Source: Trebouxia sp. TZW2008 (lineage: Eukaryota > Chlorophyta > Trebouxiophyceae > Trebouxiales > Trebouxiaceae). From it: 64,000 nt of DNA. This document shows positions 1 through 13,700 of this stretch, piece after piece. Both the position numbers and the translations under genes were made by a program. Each line of letters begins with the position of its first letter. Positions within the stretch are counted from its first letter, which is position 1. The notes under the pieces are model-generated. The model was not told where the DNA came from, searched no databases, and was given only the letters and a program-made list of their open reading frames with translations. The stretch spans positions 125,870 to 189,869 of the forward strand of contig BDIU01000242.1 in assembly GCA_002118135.1 (NCBI GenBank), in the 5' to 3' direction.

Positions 1-2324
1 CAGTCAGATGCAGAGGCAGTTGCAACAGGCTCATGCCCCGCTCTGTCAGCTTGTAGCACTCAGCAATGTCCAAGCGCTGCAGATGTGTAAGACTGCCCAA
101 CAGCACAGACAATTCCTCGTCCTGTAAGCTCTGTGAATTCGCCAGCCTCAAGTCTGTGAGCTGAGACAGCCTGGTCACAGCTGCTGCCAAGGGCTGGTCT
201 GTAGTGTCCCAGCTGCACAAGGTGGCAGACAAGCAGCGCAGTCCTGCAGATGCAGTCCATGCGACCGTGTTAAAATACACCATTTGTAACATCTACCAAC
301 AGCAAATGCAACCCACAATGTTCTGCTAATGCATGAACTGTCTCATATATTTCTTCTGCAGGTGCACTCAACTGACAGTAGTCCACACGCAGCTCTGCGG
401 GGAATTTACAAGGCTGATTGCAGTCATCTCTACGGGCATCATGTTTCTGCATCTGCAGCAAGTCCTCATACGGCTATGATACTGTGCATGACAGATGCCT
501 TGCGCGGGCTTGCAAAGAGTTGGCAAGTTCCCTCAGTGCTTTGCAAAAATGCGGTGATCCTTCTGGATGTGTCCTGATCAGTTCAAGTGATGTGAGTACA
601 CTATGGCGCAAAGTAGCCACATGGCTGCAGCACGAGATGCAGGGCAGATCACCTGTCATGGTCCCAACACACTCCAGAGATCCTGTAGACAGCCTCATTT
701 TAGCCACTGTCAAGCTGCTCAAGTGTGGTAGAGAGGCAACAGCAGCAAAGCCAGTCCGGTTGACATGTGTGCAGCAGCTCATGTCCAAGTCCTCCAAAGT
801 GGTGAGGCCAGCAAGAGCTGAGATGCCGGTATCTGTTACTCGCCAGCATTGACTGATGTTGAGGCAGGTCAGCCATGCCAGGGCAGGCTCTGTTTCTGCT
901 TCTTGCACAGATGATGGCCTGTGGACAAATCAGAGAAGTGTTTCATCTATTGGGACTGATCATGGCAGCACTTGTTCACAGTGAAAGCTTGAGTCAGACG
1001 CACCTGGCGTGCTTCGACTGTGCATGTAGCGTTAATGATTGGCAGTGAGTCACCGCTGTGTACAAAGTAACGCGATATGCCAGACATGAGGACATGGGTC
1101 ATCAAAGTACAATGTGAATTGTTGGCACCCGTGCATCAGACATTAATCTTAGCATCTCATACTATGACTCTTTGGAGAGGCAAGAGTGGTGACGCATAGG
1201 TGCTTTGTCCTTAGCAGCAGCAGTCACCTGTGTGCCAGAATCATTGTCCCTGGCTGTGGAGCACCAATTGTCTCTTCAGCCAGTCGCATCTGCGCCTGTG
1301 ACTTGGGATGAGGCAGCCGCTTTGCATGACGCCCTGATCTTGACCGAGCACGCCGTCTGCCAGAGCGCTGCGATGGGTGTGACAACGTGCTAAAGGATGC
1401 AGCTGAGTGAAAGGACTGAGGGCGGGGTGAGTCGCTGGGGGGGTCTGAAGGAGTGAAAGGGGACTGGCTGCTGGAGGGATCTTCAGGCAGGGGACTGGGG
1501 GGGAGGGAGGGGTTGACAAGGACAGTGCTTTCTGCTCGTATGCTGGTGGGTGCTCTGGGTGGTGGCCATAAGCGGCTGGCTGCTGCTTTGTTCATGCTGC
1601 CAAGAGGACTGTCAAGGCTTGGTTTGCTGCTGTGAAGAGATGCAGCAGCTCGTTGTGGCAATGCGAGCGCTTTCCTGAGAGGTGTGAGCTGCTTTGCTAA
1701 GCTGTTTGGTGTGCTAGATGCAGCATCTGACATGCTGTCATCCATGTCAAAACTGTCAGCTCTGCTGAGCGTGCCAGTCACAGATGGACATTCGCTTCTG
1801 CTGCAGATGCTGCCTCCATGCAGCTTACGCAAGGCTTGCGCCAGCAGATCATCTTCATGTGGCACGTGCTGAGCTGCTGCCAAGTCCTGCAGCTGCTTGT
1901 CTGTGACGTCATCTAGAGCATGCAGGTCTAGCCTGTTGATGGCTTTGAAGCTTGCTGCAAGCTCTTTCGGCCTGAATGCCTGGGGCCTGCAAGCAAACGA
2001 AGAGTCAATTGACATACGTCATAACATTCAAATGTATTTGCCGATCTGGCGTTGTTGCAATGATATCTAAAGCATGCTTGAAGCACAGACAGGGTGTGTG
2101 AGCTTGAACCTGAGCTGGTGAATGCAGGAGTCTATCGAGTTTCTCCAAGCAGCGCACACAAGTCTGGACACTGCGAGCTCTTTTTTGCTCAAGATCCTTG
2201 CCAATGCGTCAACGACATCCAGGTCTACTTCGGTCCAATGCGTCGAGTGATTTTCGATCCGTTCTTGGTGTTCTGGCCCGCATGCAAGGCTGAGATCGTT
2301 TAGGGCTGCGGTCTCGGTCGTCAT
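1..2324 (-). CDS. F-box/LRR (AMN1-type) protein, 3' partial
   Basis: Four exons were read on the minus strand: 2324-2110, 1986-1228, 918-653 and 243 to the window edge. Junction phases are 2, 2 and 1 and all agree. Exon 1 starts at the first ATG and carries an F-box-like segment at about residues 33-65 (a VVDALARIL...RLVCAAWR pattern). Such segments in known proteins bind Skp1 in SCF ubiquitin ligases. Exon 2 opens with the conserved RPQAFRPKELAASF stretch and then a Ser/Pro/Arg-rich, probably disordered insert of about 200 residues. Exons 3 and 4 encode leucine-rich repeats of the cysteine-containing type (LNISQCWRVTDTGISALAGL, LDIAECYKLTERGMSLL). A role in substrate recognition for ubiquitination is inferred from the family. 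The C-terminus lies outside the window. The gene is divergent from the Nudix gene. Confidence 0.8.
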
Positions 2325-2922
2325 TTCTGACCGAGAGCCAAGTCACTGGTTGCTTCGATTTCAACGTTTCAACTGATCTGCTGAGCCTCAGGGCGCATAG
2401 GAAAGTGACGCGCTCAGTGTCATACCCAGTTCAAGATTCACTTTCAAAACAGCGACACTTGAAAGTTCGCGTCAGACTAGGCCCAGCCGGTGCCAGCAGT
2501 GCTGAAATGAACGTGCAACATCTGCGCACAGAAAAGCTAGCCCGGACCGACAGCTGCCTCTTCCGGCTACGCTTGTCAAAATGGGAATTGCATCTGGTAC
2601 AAGTGCTGCTTCCGGCACGACACAAGACCGGTTGTTGCAGGCACGGAACAAAGCATTCAGGTCCTGACCCCTAGGACATGCACCATTCGAAGACGGACCA
2701 TGGCGCGACGCGGGTGGTGATCTGGTATCGCCTGTATTGACGGAACTCTGCGCTGCTTGATGACTGATCAATGCTTCCGTGCTTTGACTTTTGCCTGTTT
2801 GCAAGTCATTCCGATCCGCGCTGACCCTGTCGCTAGCATGGTGTCATTGCAAATCGCTAGGCATTGATACGGGTCAGTTTACAGCTTGCCATTTTCATGC
2901 TCGTTCAACGGCGCAACAGCGC
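2325..2922. promoter_or_regulatory. Divergent intergenic region between F-box/LRR and Nudix genes
   Basis: About 600 bp separate the two start codons, which point away from each other. No convincing coding exon is visible. The open frames across this stretch overlap each other and lack family features. It probably holds both 5' UTRs and a shared promoter. No clear TATA box was identified. Confidence 0.4.
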
Positions 2923-4025
2923 ATGAGCAAGATCGTGCAGCAGCAAGGGTACGAGCCGCTGCAGCTAGACAGTGAGCATTCGTCTGATCCTCGACGCCTT
3001 CGCAAGCATCGAATTCTGGCTTTATCGTTCATTGTCGGCCTCGCCGTCCTCATCGCAGTTGTCACTGTATTGACAGCTGTGTACAGTCACCAGAAGCACA
3101 GTCTGGAAGTCTTGCCAGACAACAGTCCAGCATCCAAACGCGGAGCTGGGCTGCTGCTTACGTGAGCTTCTTGCCCTTGCATGCTGCCTTGACCAGCTAT
3201 TGTTGTCCAGTGTTAATTTCACTCAGAAATCTGCTATGCACTTGTTCATCTCAAGAGGCTGTCACCTCAGGGCTAGAGGTCATGTGGGTTGCTGCTTCAC
3301 TGCAGGTCAGGTAGCCAGGTTCTGCTGCTCCTGCGCAACAGCAAGCACAACAACAACACATGGGGCCTACCAGGCGGAAATGTTGAAGCAGATGATACAG
3401 ATCTGCTTGTCACAGCAAAGCGTGAAGCTCAGGAGGAGATGGGGACTGTGCCAGAATTTGCTGTCTTGGGACAAGTGCTCACAAGGTGACACTGATCGTT
3501 TGGAGAAAAAGGTCACCTCACTTACTTGAGCAAGCTGTTGGATGCACAATTGCGTCATGTCATGAAGCTGTGCATGATGAGCACTCACACCCCTGTCACC
3601 CCTGCCTGGCGAGACAGGATTTGTGCCACACAATGTATGCTGCAACGCGTCATGATTATGATTATGATTATGGTCATCATTGTCATGCCTACTACTGTCA
3701 TCGTTTGTTTGCATGAGCCCTGTCGCTGCAAGCTTGCTGCCCTGGCATGTCCTGCTTGTTGCTTCTACATCATGCTTGGCACATCTCAACCCTGTTCTTA
3801 TTCTGCAGACGAGGCAAACATGGCAAGAAGCACTACACTGTGTTCATTGGCAAGTTGACTGCAGATGCCAAGAACAGATTTCAGCCTCAACTAAATAATG
3901 AGCACTCTCAGTGGAAATGGTTTGACCTGCCCAACGCTATGCAGCAAAGCAATCTGCACCCAGTGGTGGAGCTCATGTTTTCTGACAGCCACAAGCAGCA
4001 GCTACTGAGTGCAATTGGGTCATAA
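2923..4025 (+). CDS. Membrane-anchored Nudix hydrolase
   Basis: Three exons: 2923-3161, 3306-3485 and 3809-4025 (taa stop). Phases match and give 211 residues. The start is the only in-frame ATG of exon 1. A hydrophobic segment at residues 31-53, preceded by Arg/Lys-rich RRLRKHR, predicts a single-pass anchor with a cytosolic N-terminus. The Nudix box lies at residues 103-126 (GGNVEADDTDLLVTAKREAQ, then EEMG), one residue longer between GG and RE than the textbook motif but with the metal-binding REAQEE core intact. Upstream is the usual first strand (SQVLLLLRNSK) and the TWGLPGG turn. Downstream KHYTVFIGKL and WKWFDLPNA complete the fold. Nudix enzymes hydrolyse nucleoside diphosphates linked to another moiety; the substrate cannot be told from sequence. 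The TM anchor is unusual for such a short Nudix protein. Confidence 0.9.
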
Positions 4026-4771
4026 GTCAAAGGCTAATTGCCTCATAAAGTGTTTGTACCAAATGTACAGTTAGTGTTGAACTAACAGCCCATTGCCAAT
4101 CTGTTGGCTCTATAGCAGCCAGTGAAAGAGCATGTTGCGGAGGACACTTCACATGTCAACAGCAACCCTTGTGCATGTCAAGCAGATTAATAGTCAGTGT
4201 GGGACATGCTGTCAGCATTGCATACATTAGTGGAACGTCAACATGCATGGTGTTGTGCTGGTGTAGTGGACAGAGGGTGTTTCAACGGGTGGAGAGGTTT
4301 TTTTGAACCCGAACTTTTGCTTCAGACAAATTTGCAGACCTTCAAACCATGTTTGAATGAGCTCAATTGCAAACTAGCCTCAGCACCGCCATGGAAGCAA
4401 ATCACCAACAAACTAAGAGCAAGCAGCGCTCAGCCTTGGTCTGCTCAAGCTGCTGCTGCTTGTTGTCATGAAGTCACCACACAAGCAAAATGCATGCAGA
4501 AAGGCATGCAGCTGGCTTCTGTGCGTCGCTAAAACCTTGAAGCAGTTTCTCTGCCCTGTGCATTAGTGGTGTGGCAATCCATTATGTATGCATGTGCACA
4601 TTGCTAAATCCCTGCTGAGGTACATGTGACAGCACTCAGGACTTCAATCAAGTTCTCGCCAGCTTGCGGGCACGCTCAGGTGGTTGACCGCCGCCGAGGA
4701 GATCAGACAGAAGCGTCGTGGTGTCCCGGCTTGCCGCCACTTACAAAGCCCAGCTTGGCACTGGCGTCGCG
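4026..4771. other. Intergenic region, Nudix to CocE hydrolase
   Basis: About 750 bp between tandem genes. It should contain the Nudix 3' UTR and the promoter and 5' UTR of the hydrolase. The open frame at 4197-4532 has no recognisable domain and low-complexity composition, so it is not called. Confidence 0.5.
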
Positions 4772-7700
4772 ATGACCGAGCGATCTGACACACACTGGAG
4801 CGACGTCGTGCCACCCAAGTCAAAGGACCTGTCCAAAGAGGCTCTGGGAGCGTACAAGACTGCAAAGCTCTATGTGAGACCTGCCTCTGATCAACGCGTC
4901 ATCGACGGTGCTCTGAGCGCAATAGCAGCTGACAAATACATGTTTACGTAGTCCTGTTATGTCCGAGCTCGCGATGGAACAAAGCTCGCTGTCGACGTCA
5001 TGCTACCTCGGAAGTACGACGGCAAGACGCCCGTGCCGTGTGTATTGTTCCAAGCCAGGTACGCTGACATGCCATACATGTCGTTCTGCATGTGTAGCTC
5101 CTGGGCAGCCTCTGCGTAGCACTTTGTGCCCAATTCGTTTGACACAAGCATCCTTGATTCAAGTTGATTCCGTTTGGCCATTCCTGGGCAGCATCTGGCT
5201 TCATTGCCTGCTGATCCTCTTTCCAACAACTATATAGGTACACAAGGGGCATCTACCTGCGCTTTCCTTTCCGGCTTATGACAGATGGCAGGCCATACGA
5301 TTTCATTAACATAGCTTTCAAGGCTGAGCTGCTGTTGGCCGGCTATGCAGTTATCAGCATGGATTTCAGGGGAACAGGTGGGGGTTGCTGCTATTACTCA
5401 TGGCATCATGAAAAATTTGCATTCAAAACAATGGTTCAAATTTCGCCTGTCCTGGACTCCAACAGCCTATGCATAGGTAGCTGGAGAAAATAGCGTTCTT
5501 TCTGGCATTCACTGTCACTGCCTGATCTTACATTGCAATGTGCATCAGTTGCATTGGCACCGTCATGTCACACAGAAGTCAAGCATAAGCAGGTTCTGCA
5601 ATGCATTTTCAGAGGTGTTATGCTCAGTCCACCTGAAGCGCACCCAGCATCGCATTAATTCACTACCACAACTGCTGCAGCGCTGCCTGCTTTTACTGTC
5701 TGCTGCATCATTTGCAGTGACCATCTACCCCAATGCTGCTGTGTCAATGTATGAGCTGGTGGCATCAGGTGCATCTTTCGGGCAGTGGCGGCTGCCTTGG
5801 GGTCTTGCTGAGAGGCAGGACTCCATTGCAGTGCTGGACTGGATGCAAGGTCAGCCTTGGTGCAACGGCAAGGTCTGTCTACAGGGTACCTACCCAAGCT
5901 ATGCCCTGTTTGAACTGTTGTGTTTGTCATCAACATGTCAGCCCTCATGGGCTGTGCATGACTGGCCATCAGCCATGTGCAACAGCAAGATCTGTCTGCA
6001 GGGTACCTACCTACGCTTTTCCTGCGCCGTACAGTATTCCTTGTTAACACCCAAGTCTCAGCCTGTGGTTAGTCATTAGTGATTGTGGCCCAAGACCATG
6101 TGCATTCACAAACATGTGCTGCTGGACAGATAAGTTGTCATGACTCTTTAAGCTAAAGCTGGCCCATGCAACCCATGGAAAGCACCTTCTAGAGTTGCTT
6201 GAACACTAGCTCTGTCACCACCTTGCGTGTTAACATGTGCCACTGTTGAGGAGTCAGCCTCGCTGAGTAGCTGTGATTATGCCCCCTACCACGTCTTGTT
6301 AAGTCGGTTCCTGTCTGTGCATTGTGATGAGGCAGCATGCCCATTTTTTCAAATCCACACAGCTGTTTGTGCTTGGATATTCACACGGCAGTGATCAGGC
6401 GTTAAATGCACCTGCGTTGCATGCAGCAATTGCCTCAAGCGACATGTTGTGCTTCGCAGGTGGTGCTGTGTGGCCAGTCATATGATGCGACTGCTGCCTT
6501 ATTCACAACATCATTGCATCATCCTGCAATTAAGGGCTGTGTGGCATTGTACCCCTTTTGGTAAGCCCTGCCTTGCATACTGATGCTGCTGCCAATGGCA
6601 CTGATACATAATATGGATTACACATTGTAGCAATGGTGCTAGGTATTTGAGGCGCAAGTCTTCTCTCACTTTTGTATCTTGCATATCACAGCCTGCAGAT
6701 TCAACAGCTCTGCTTACTGCTGTTTACAAAAACGGAAACAGCGTTACTGACAGGCCTCGCATGTTTTGAACATGCATGTGAAGGCAGCTTACCATACAGG
6801 GAGACAGCTCATGTTCAACAGCACAGACTGCTGTTGGCATGCAAGTAGGAATGGCTTGTTGTAGACGAGTTTGATGTATGATTGCATTAGCCGCTTGTAG
6901 CCTCTCTTGTTGCCATGCCTGCATTCAATGCATGACATTGCAGCATGCAACATGCTGGGTTTGACACTGCAACCGTAAGTCAGCATACGTAATACTCAAT
7001 ACGCAATACGCAATATGTAGTCTTTGAGAGTATGGATCACTGAGATGCAGTGCAAATTATTAGATACGCAATTCGTTGGCACCAATACATTTTACCTAAT
7101 ACACAAGAACTTGAGAGTATCAATCACTGAAATGGAGAGTATGGTAATTCACGCAACATTACCGGGGCCATGTCAGGCAGCATCTTGTGCTCTTGCAGGG
7201 ATCTTTACCATGACATAGCCATTCCTGGTGGCATTGCCACGAAGAGCTTTTCTGAAGCGTGGGCCAATTTCTGCAAGGGCATGGACTACAATGACTACAG
7301 CATCCTGCAGGCACCCGCTAAGCAGCTGCTCAAAACCATTTCAAAGTGAGCCCTGCGCTTGGCAGCTATCCTTGCATTGCTTCTGTCACTGTGCATATCG
7401 TGCTTCTGCACAAGCTGCAGTTGACCCCATTGCTATTCTTCATCAATGTATGATTGCTTGGATGTGGAGGCATGCTGTGCAGCTTGAAAGCCCAAACTTA
7501 ATGACTACAAAAGCTCTCGGTTGGCTGTGAGAAGCCCTGCAGCGTCCTGTGTGGTTCTACTGCAACAGCTTGGTTCTATTCTGCATTCAGAACGTTCTGC
7601 TTCAGCTTCAAATGCTGGTCTCTGAATCCCTGTTGCACAAGCTCAAGCTTGCAGCGCTTTGCATTGACACTGACTCTGCTTGCAGGGGTTGCAATCCTGT

Positions 7701-10700
7701 GGTCGGCTATGATGGTGCAAGGTGAACGGCAGTTTCCTTTGCTGACATGAGCAATGCCACCAGGCTGCTCCTTCGCAGCCTCACACACCTGACACGGCTG
7801 CTCACCAACAACACTGCTCACCGTCAACACTATTTGTTGACTAACTTTGGTTGTGCCTGCAGGGGCTGCAATCCTGTGGTCTTCTATGATGGCACAAGGC
7901 TGACAGTGCGATCCTTTGCTGACATGACCAAGGCCACCAGGCTGCTTCTTTGCAGCCTCAAACATCCGACACGGCTGCCCACCCTCAACACTGCTCACCC
8001 TCAACACTGTTTGTTGACCAACTTTGGTTGTGCCTGCAGGGGTTGCAATCCTGTGGTCTGCTATGATGGTGCAAGGCTAACAGCGCAGTCCTTTGCTAAC
8101 ATGATTAATGCTGCCAGGCTGCTCCTTCACACGTTTGCACAGCCCACATGACTGCTGACCCTCACCATTGTTTGCTCAACAACTCGGGTTCTGCCTGCAG
8201 AGGTTGTAATCCAGTGGTGTGCTATGACGGTGCAAGGCTGACAGCGCGCTCCTTTGCTGACATGACAAATGCTACCAGGCTGCTCCTTCGCAGCATCACA
8301 CACCCAACAAGGCTGCTGACCCTCAACAGCAGTACTGCTGCACTGGCTAATGGACCAGCTGCGCGGCGCAGCCTGACTCTAGGCACCTCACCTACTGCGA
8401 CAGGTGATACATCATACAATGCTCACAAGCAAAACGGGTGTCACGTGTACAATGCCTACAAGCATAGTAGATGCTGCATACTCATGACTACTATAGCCTC
8501 TCATTTGGGGTTTTGTTGGTCACGTGATGTATTCATGCAACCCATCCCATTCCAACCACAGCAGACTGCAGTGAAGACTGTGGCGAGGTCTTTGTGACAA
8601 AATGCTGACAAAATTGTGGTGTTGCAATACCTCAGTTTCAACAGGCCGCTGCTTAGCCACAGCAGAGTGAAACGAAGACTGTCTCCAGGTCTTTGCGAAG
8701 CTTGTGCTCATAAGATTGTGCTGACAAACTTGTGTTGACAAAGTTGTGCTGTTGCAGCGCCTCAGTCCCAAGAAGCTACTGCCCAGCCACAGCAGAGCGA
8801 TGTGACAACTAATGGGACCTCTGCAACTACCTCAGCAGCTGAGCAGCCTGCAGCACCTACTCAGCCTAGCACACTCACTCAGCAGCAGTCAACTGAGCAT
8901 TTGAGGCAGCTCTCACTTGACGCAGCCAGCGACCAGCACCAGTACAGAAGCTGGAATCGAACCGGTGTCCAGCAGCTTTTGGGCAGCGGGCCTGTTGTAA
9001 ACAGTCAGACCATTCCTGCTAGGGGCACCGGCCCTGAGGGCGTTTCGGCCCATATGCTGCATATATCTGTCAGGCGCCACTACAAAGAGAAAGGTGTGTC
9101 CAGGGCATTTGCATGCTGACTGTCGAAGTATTGCAATTCTGCATGGTCCAGAAGGTTCCAGCATGAACTGCAAGGTCTTAAGACACAGGCATAGATGCCG
9201 CAATGTCGCATTGCATTCCCTATCAATGTACAAGCCAGTTTCAGCGCCTAATCTTGCTCAGTTTCAGCCCAAGCTTGCAGTATCAAGATACCCTATGATG
9301 GGTCAAGCAACCTGTGCAAGCTTGAGTCACACAGAAGGTTCACCTGATGCATCTGCTGACTCTGCTGTAGTGCTCAGTGAGCCGTTGCAGCAAACATAGC
9401 TTCTGTGTGACTCTATACCAAGCTTGCACATGCTGCTTGACCCACAATGCTGCATGGGCTGTGAGCGCCATTATGATGCACTGAAAGGCCTTGGTGGTCA
9501 TAGCCTAGGTCACCTGGTGGTCATCTGCAAGGTCAATGCATATGACAACAGACCAGAGCGTAGCATGTCCAATAGCAGAGTCAGCTGTTGCTTGCCATGT
9601 TGACATTGACCCATCGCTGCTGTCATATGTTCAGCGCTGCAAGTTGTGTGAACATTGGGCTCTGCAAATAATCATTTCAGTCATTTGCTCAAGCATTCAG
9701 CTGACTGTGAAGCAGAGGCGGCTGCTGCTGACTGCAGGCAAGCGCTTGTTACAAGCTGCAGTGGCAGAGCACAACACGTGGGATTCAGCTGCGGCTATGA
9801 AGTCTATCCGCTTCACAGATCAACAAGCTGCAAAGGTGCGGCAGCAATATGTCCAGCACAACAGTGCCAATTTCCTGATGGATTTTGTTTCTGTGCAATC
9901 CTATCTTATCAGTATGTCAGCACGGTGTTCTGAAATTCCTGAGCTGGAAACCAGTTTGCATAGCATGTGTGGCATCAGCAGCAGTATGACCTGTTGCACT
10001 GTGTTCTACCACACTCCCAACGCCTGGCAAAACATGCTTCAAGTGATGGCACAGTTTGTGCATGCATGTTCAATCATTTGCCCCACTGACTTGCCATGGT
10101 CGTCCCTGACACACGTTTGAGTTTGTTCACTGTCTGGACCACAGCGTTCATGAGATGAAAGAACATGCAACAAACTTCCCATCTAGCAGCTTGTAGCGTT
10201 GACTTTCACCTCGTGAGCACTTTGCTTCCGTCAGTAATCAGACATGGCTGTTGGCCAGGAACACCAAACAAAAGGGTGTATGGCAAGCGAGCTGATCAAG
10301 TATATATAAGTTTGCCCAATATTTGTGACTGTGGACATACGCCATGATAGCAGGTGCTTGCATCACACCTGTATACACTCATGTGGACTCCATACATAAC
10401 ACTGTTATAATAGACACTATGGTTGTAATCGCAAACCAGTGCCACTACAGCAGGTGCACACTACAATGCACAGGCACACACTGATGACCACACCACACAC
10501 CACATAATGGCCAGTCACATTGCTGTTGCAACTGCAGATGCATGCCAACACAGCAGATGCAAGCCTTGTTGGTGTGCACTGTGCAACACCATCATGTTGT
10601 AACAGCCCAGACACGATAATGTAGAGTAGCAACAATGGTATAGATAGTGCTGTTGAGACTGCAGACTAATGCCACCACAGCAGATGCTAGCTTGTGCAGC

Positions 10701-13700
10701 AATGTGCTGCTCCACATTGTTGTGAACACCACATGCGGCCAATTCAGGTGTCAATGTGACTGCAGGTCCGTGCCACCAAGACGCAAGCCATATTTGTGCG
10801 CATGGTGATATGTTACACTATTTCTGTGACTGCACTGTTGTTGTGGTTGCAGACCAATGCGACTACAGCAGATGCAAGCTTGTGCAGCAAGGCACAGGAT
10901 CTCAAGGAGGCCAACGTCCCCTTACAGCTTGTCTCAGGCTGGCTGGACAGCACAGCTTCAGCTGCCATAAACCTGTTTCACCATTGCGGCCAAGCCCCTG
11001 GTGAGCCTTCTGCCCTGTGTCTTGCATATGGATTTTGTGTGTTACTTGCCCTGTTCACAACCTAGTCACAATGGCATTCTGTGCTGTCTACATTGCTGTG
11101 TTGAAGCCACAACGCCACTGCTTCTTGCTGCTTTGATGGCAAGCCCTCTCAGCTGTGATGGTGCTGTTCAGCTTTTGTCAAAACAGCAGGTAAATCAGCC
11201 ATCATAAAGTGCACTCATTGCAAGGGGTAGCAGTTTGAACGATGTGCAGCCTGGAGTCAGAAACCAATCATGCTGTTGAGACATGCTGTTGCATGTTGCG
11301 CCTGCATAAAAGACCAGACGCTTCTCTCTTAGGCAGAGAAATCTTATGTGTTCTGAGGTTTCGTCAAGGCTGAGATTGTGTCATTTTGCATCTGTGACAA
11401 AAGATCGGTGATTCAGAAAACAGACCAGCCTGTGCCCCTTGTTTTTGTCATGATCAGTTGCCTAGCATCAGCAGACGCTTCTTTGCTGTAGGCAGTGAGC
11501 TTGTGCTAGGCCCATGGTCGCATGGCGGGGTCATGGACCAATCAGTGGCCGCCAAATCTTCCTTTGACCAGCCCAAGCACTCCATGGCATTCATCAACAG
11601 ATGCTGTGACCACAAGCTCTCCACTGAGAATCAGTCTGCTCAAAGTCAGGCTCAGCAGGACCCAGCACAGCATGCAAAGCATGCACAGCATGGCAGTCAC
11701 CAGCTGCCCGGCTTGACTGGTGATGCGCATGGCGAGCATTTTCCTGGCATACTGGCCGCAAAGTTGGCCCCCAGCGCTGATGCAGAAGGTGCCACTGTAC
11801 AGCTGCCAGGCTTTGAAGATTCAAACTTGACTTCAAATTCGAATTTGGAATTGAATGCGCCAGCAGGGCCTCAGGGCTCCAGCGCAGCAACACAAGGCAA
11901 GCAGAAGGAAGCAGAGGATGCGGCATCGCCGTCTGTGCACTATTTCATGATGGGTTCAGATCATGACAGAGGCTGGAAGGCCTGCCGCAGCTGGCCACCG
12001 CCAAATGCATCCAGGCCGCTGCTCAAGCTCTACCTCAACAAGGCCGCTGAGCCTGCCAGGAAGTCCTCCAGAAGCTGGCTGCGCCTTGGCAAGAAGTCAG
12101 CTAAGGTGGCCAACACTGAACCAGCCACTGCGACAGAGCCCTTGCAGCATCCTTTAGGCTTGCATGATAGGCAGCATGCTTCTGGCCAAGCGTCTCCCTC
12201 TGGCATTCAGAGTCAGCATGCGTTGGCTGGCAATGCCAATGCCTCTGGCTTGCCTCAGCCACAGCAACCAGCAGGCCAGCAAACAGCTGAAGCAGATGTG
12301 AATCCAAAACCTGTGCCAGCACAGCAGGGGCATATGCCAGTGGCTCAGGTTGTTGCCTCCAAGAAGCGGCCACAGCTAGGGCTGCTGACTCAGCCTGCTG
12401 CGCAGCAGAACTGCAGGTTCAGGCATGACATTGATCTGGGCAAGCAAATCAAGGTGATGCCTTTCAACCTTTCAACCTCACCAACACAGTACAAATAGCA
12501 TGATGCAAAGGTCAGCAGCCTTTTGCTGGATGGTATGCATGCTTGCATCTGTAAATTATGTGTAAGCCACAGCTGATTTTGGCTCTGCAATGCTGCTGCA
12601 TTTCATCTCTTATAGGTATGAAATGCCCGTCTACATCAGGCACTCACATCCTTTTCAGCCAAAATTTTTGCGTCATTCAAGTCGTGTTGTTCATGCAGTA
12701 CTGTGGCTATTTCGTATCTTTCAACAACATGGCACCACTGACTGACACCTATAGACAGCAAATTGGCAAGATGCTGAGCTGCCTTTGACTGTATGTTGTG
12801 TAGCCCCTCACAATTTCAACAGTGAAGCAGGTGTTGTGGCAAAGGCTGTCTGGCAAAACAGCAGACGCATGAGGCAGGTCTGGATGCGCTTTTCTTGCAG
12901 TGAGTGACGAGATGCCACTTTGCGCATAATTTGGGGATGTTGCAGGGCCTCTCGCGGTATGATGCGATATCCAAGATCACCAAGAGCATGCACTATGATG
13001 ACCTGGGCAAATGCAATCATCTGGTGTTCATGGGCCGACCCTTACCAGCAGCAACCCAGGTACTCAAGCTAATGCCAGCTGCGTCACTCATTTCCCAAAA
13101 TCAGTTGACCATGTTGCAGCAGTCTGAGATGAAACGAAACACATGGGCAATTCGTTAGTGCAGAGTCATCTTGTCATGCTTATGTGGTGTTCAATTGCGA
13201 AAGCGGGTGCTGAGTTGGCTGCAAGCAGTCCATGCAGTTGAGTGTGTCTGTATGGATCTGCCATCGCAGAGCACTGAGACAGCAGCCATTAGTTTTGTAT
13301 CGTGCCAAATCCATGATAACAGATACTACAATCAAAGCTGTTCATATTGTATGTAATGTGCATTAGCTTGCCAGGCGATTTTCTATCAGTATGCGATATT
13401 TATAAAAAGATCAGCTTGGAATGCTTCTGTTATATAAAGCTTTGGTGTCAGCTTTTGCTGACATGTACTGCAGAGTCTGTATGAAGCATGTACTGCAAAC
13501 CAAAGACTGCTGGTGGTGTCTGAGTGCCAATGCAAAATCAGACTCACCTTGGCTCATCTCCTGCATGATGCTATTACTGCTGTGCAGTTGGTTGGTGCTG
13601 TTGGAGTTGAGCTCTGGGTGGAATGCAGCGGTCAGGACACAGACATCTTTGCCTACCTTGAAGATGTGGACCCACAGGGAGATATCAGGTACGCTTTCTG

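Noticed and set aside
7681..8200. Three extra in-frame GCNPVV-like exons in the CocE gene
   Set aside because: Only the fourth copy runs into the exon body and reaches a donor of the phase required by exon 7.
8940..9030. Apparent tRNA T-arm (minus-strand GGTTCGATTCC)
   Set aside because: Flanking bases do not form a T stem or cloverleaf, and the segment lies in a phase-consistent CocE exon.
10295..10320. TATATATAA box in the CocE intron as an internal promoter
   Set aside because: No downstream start or separate transcript structure; AT-rich words are common in introns.
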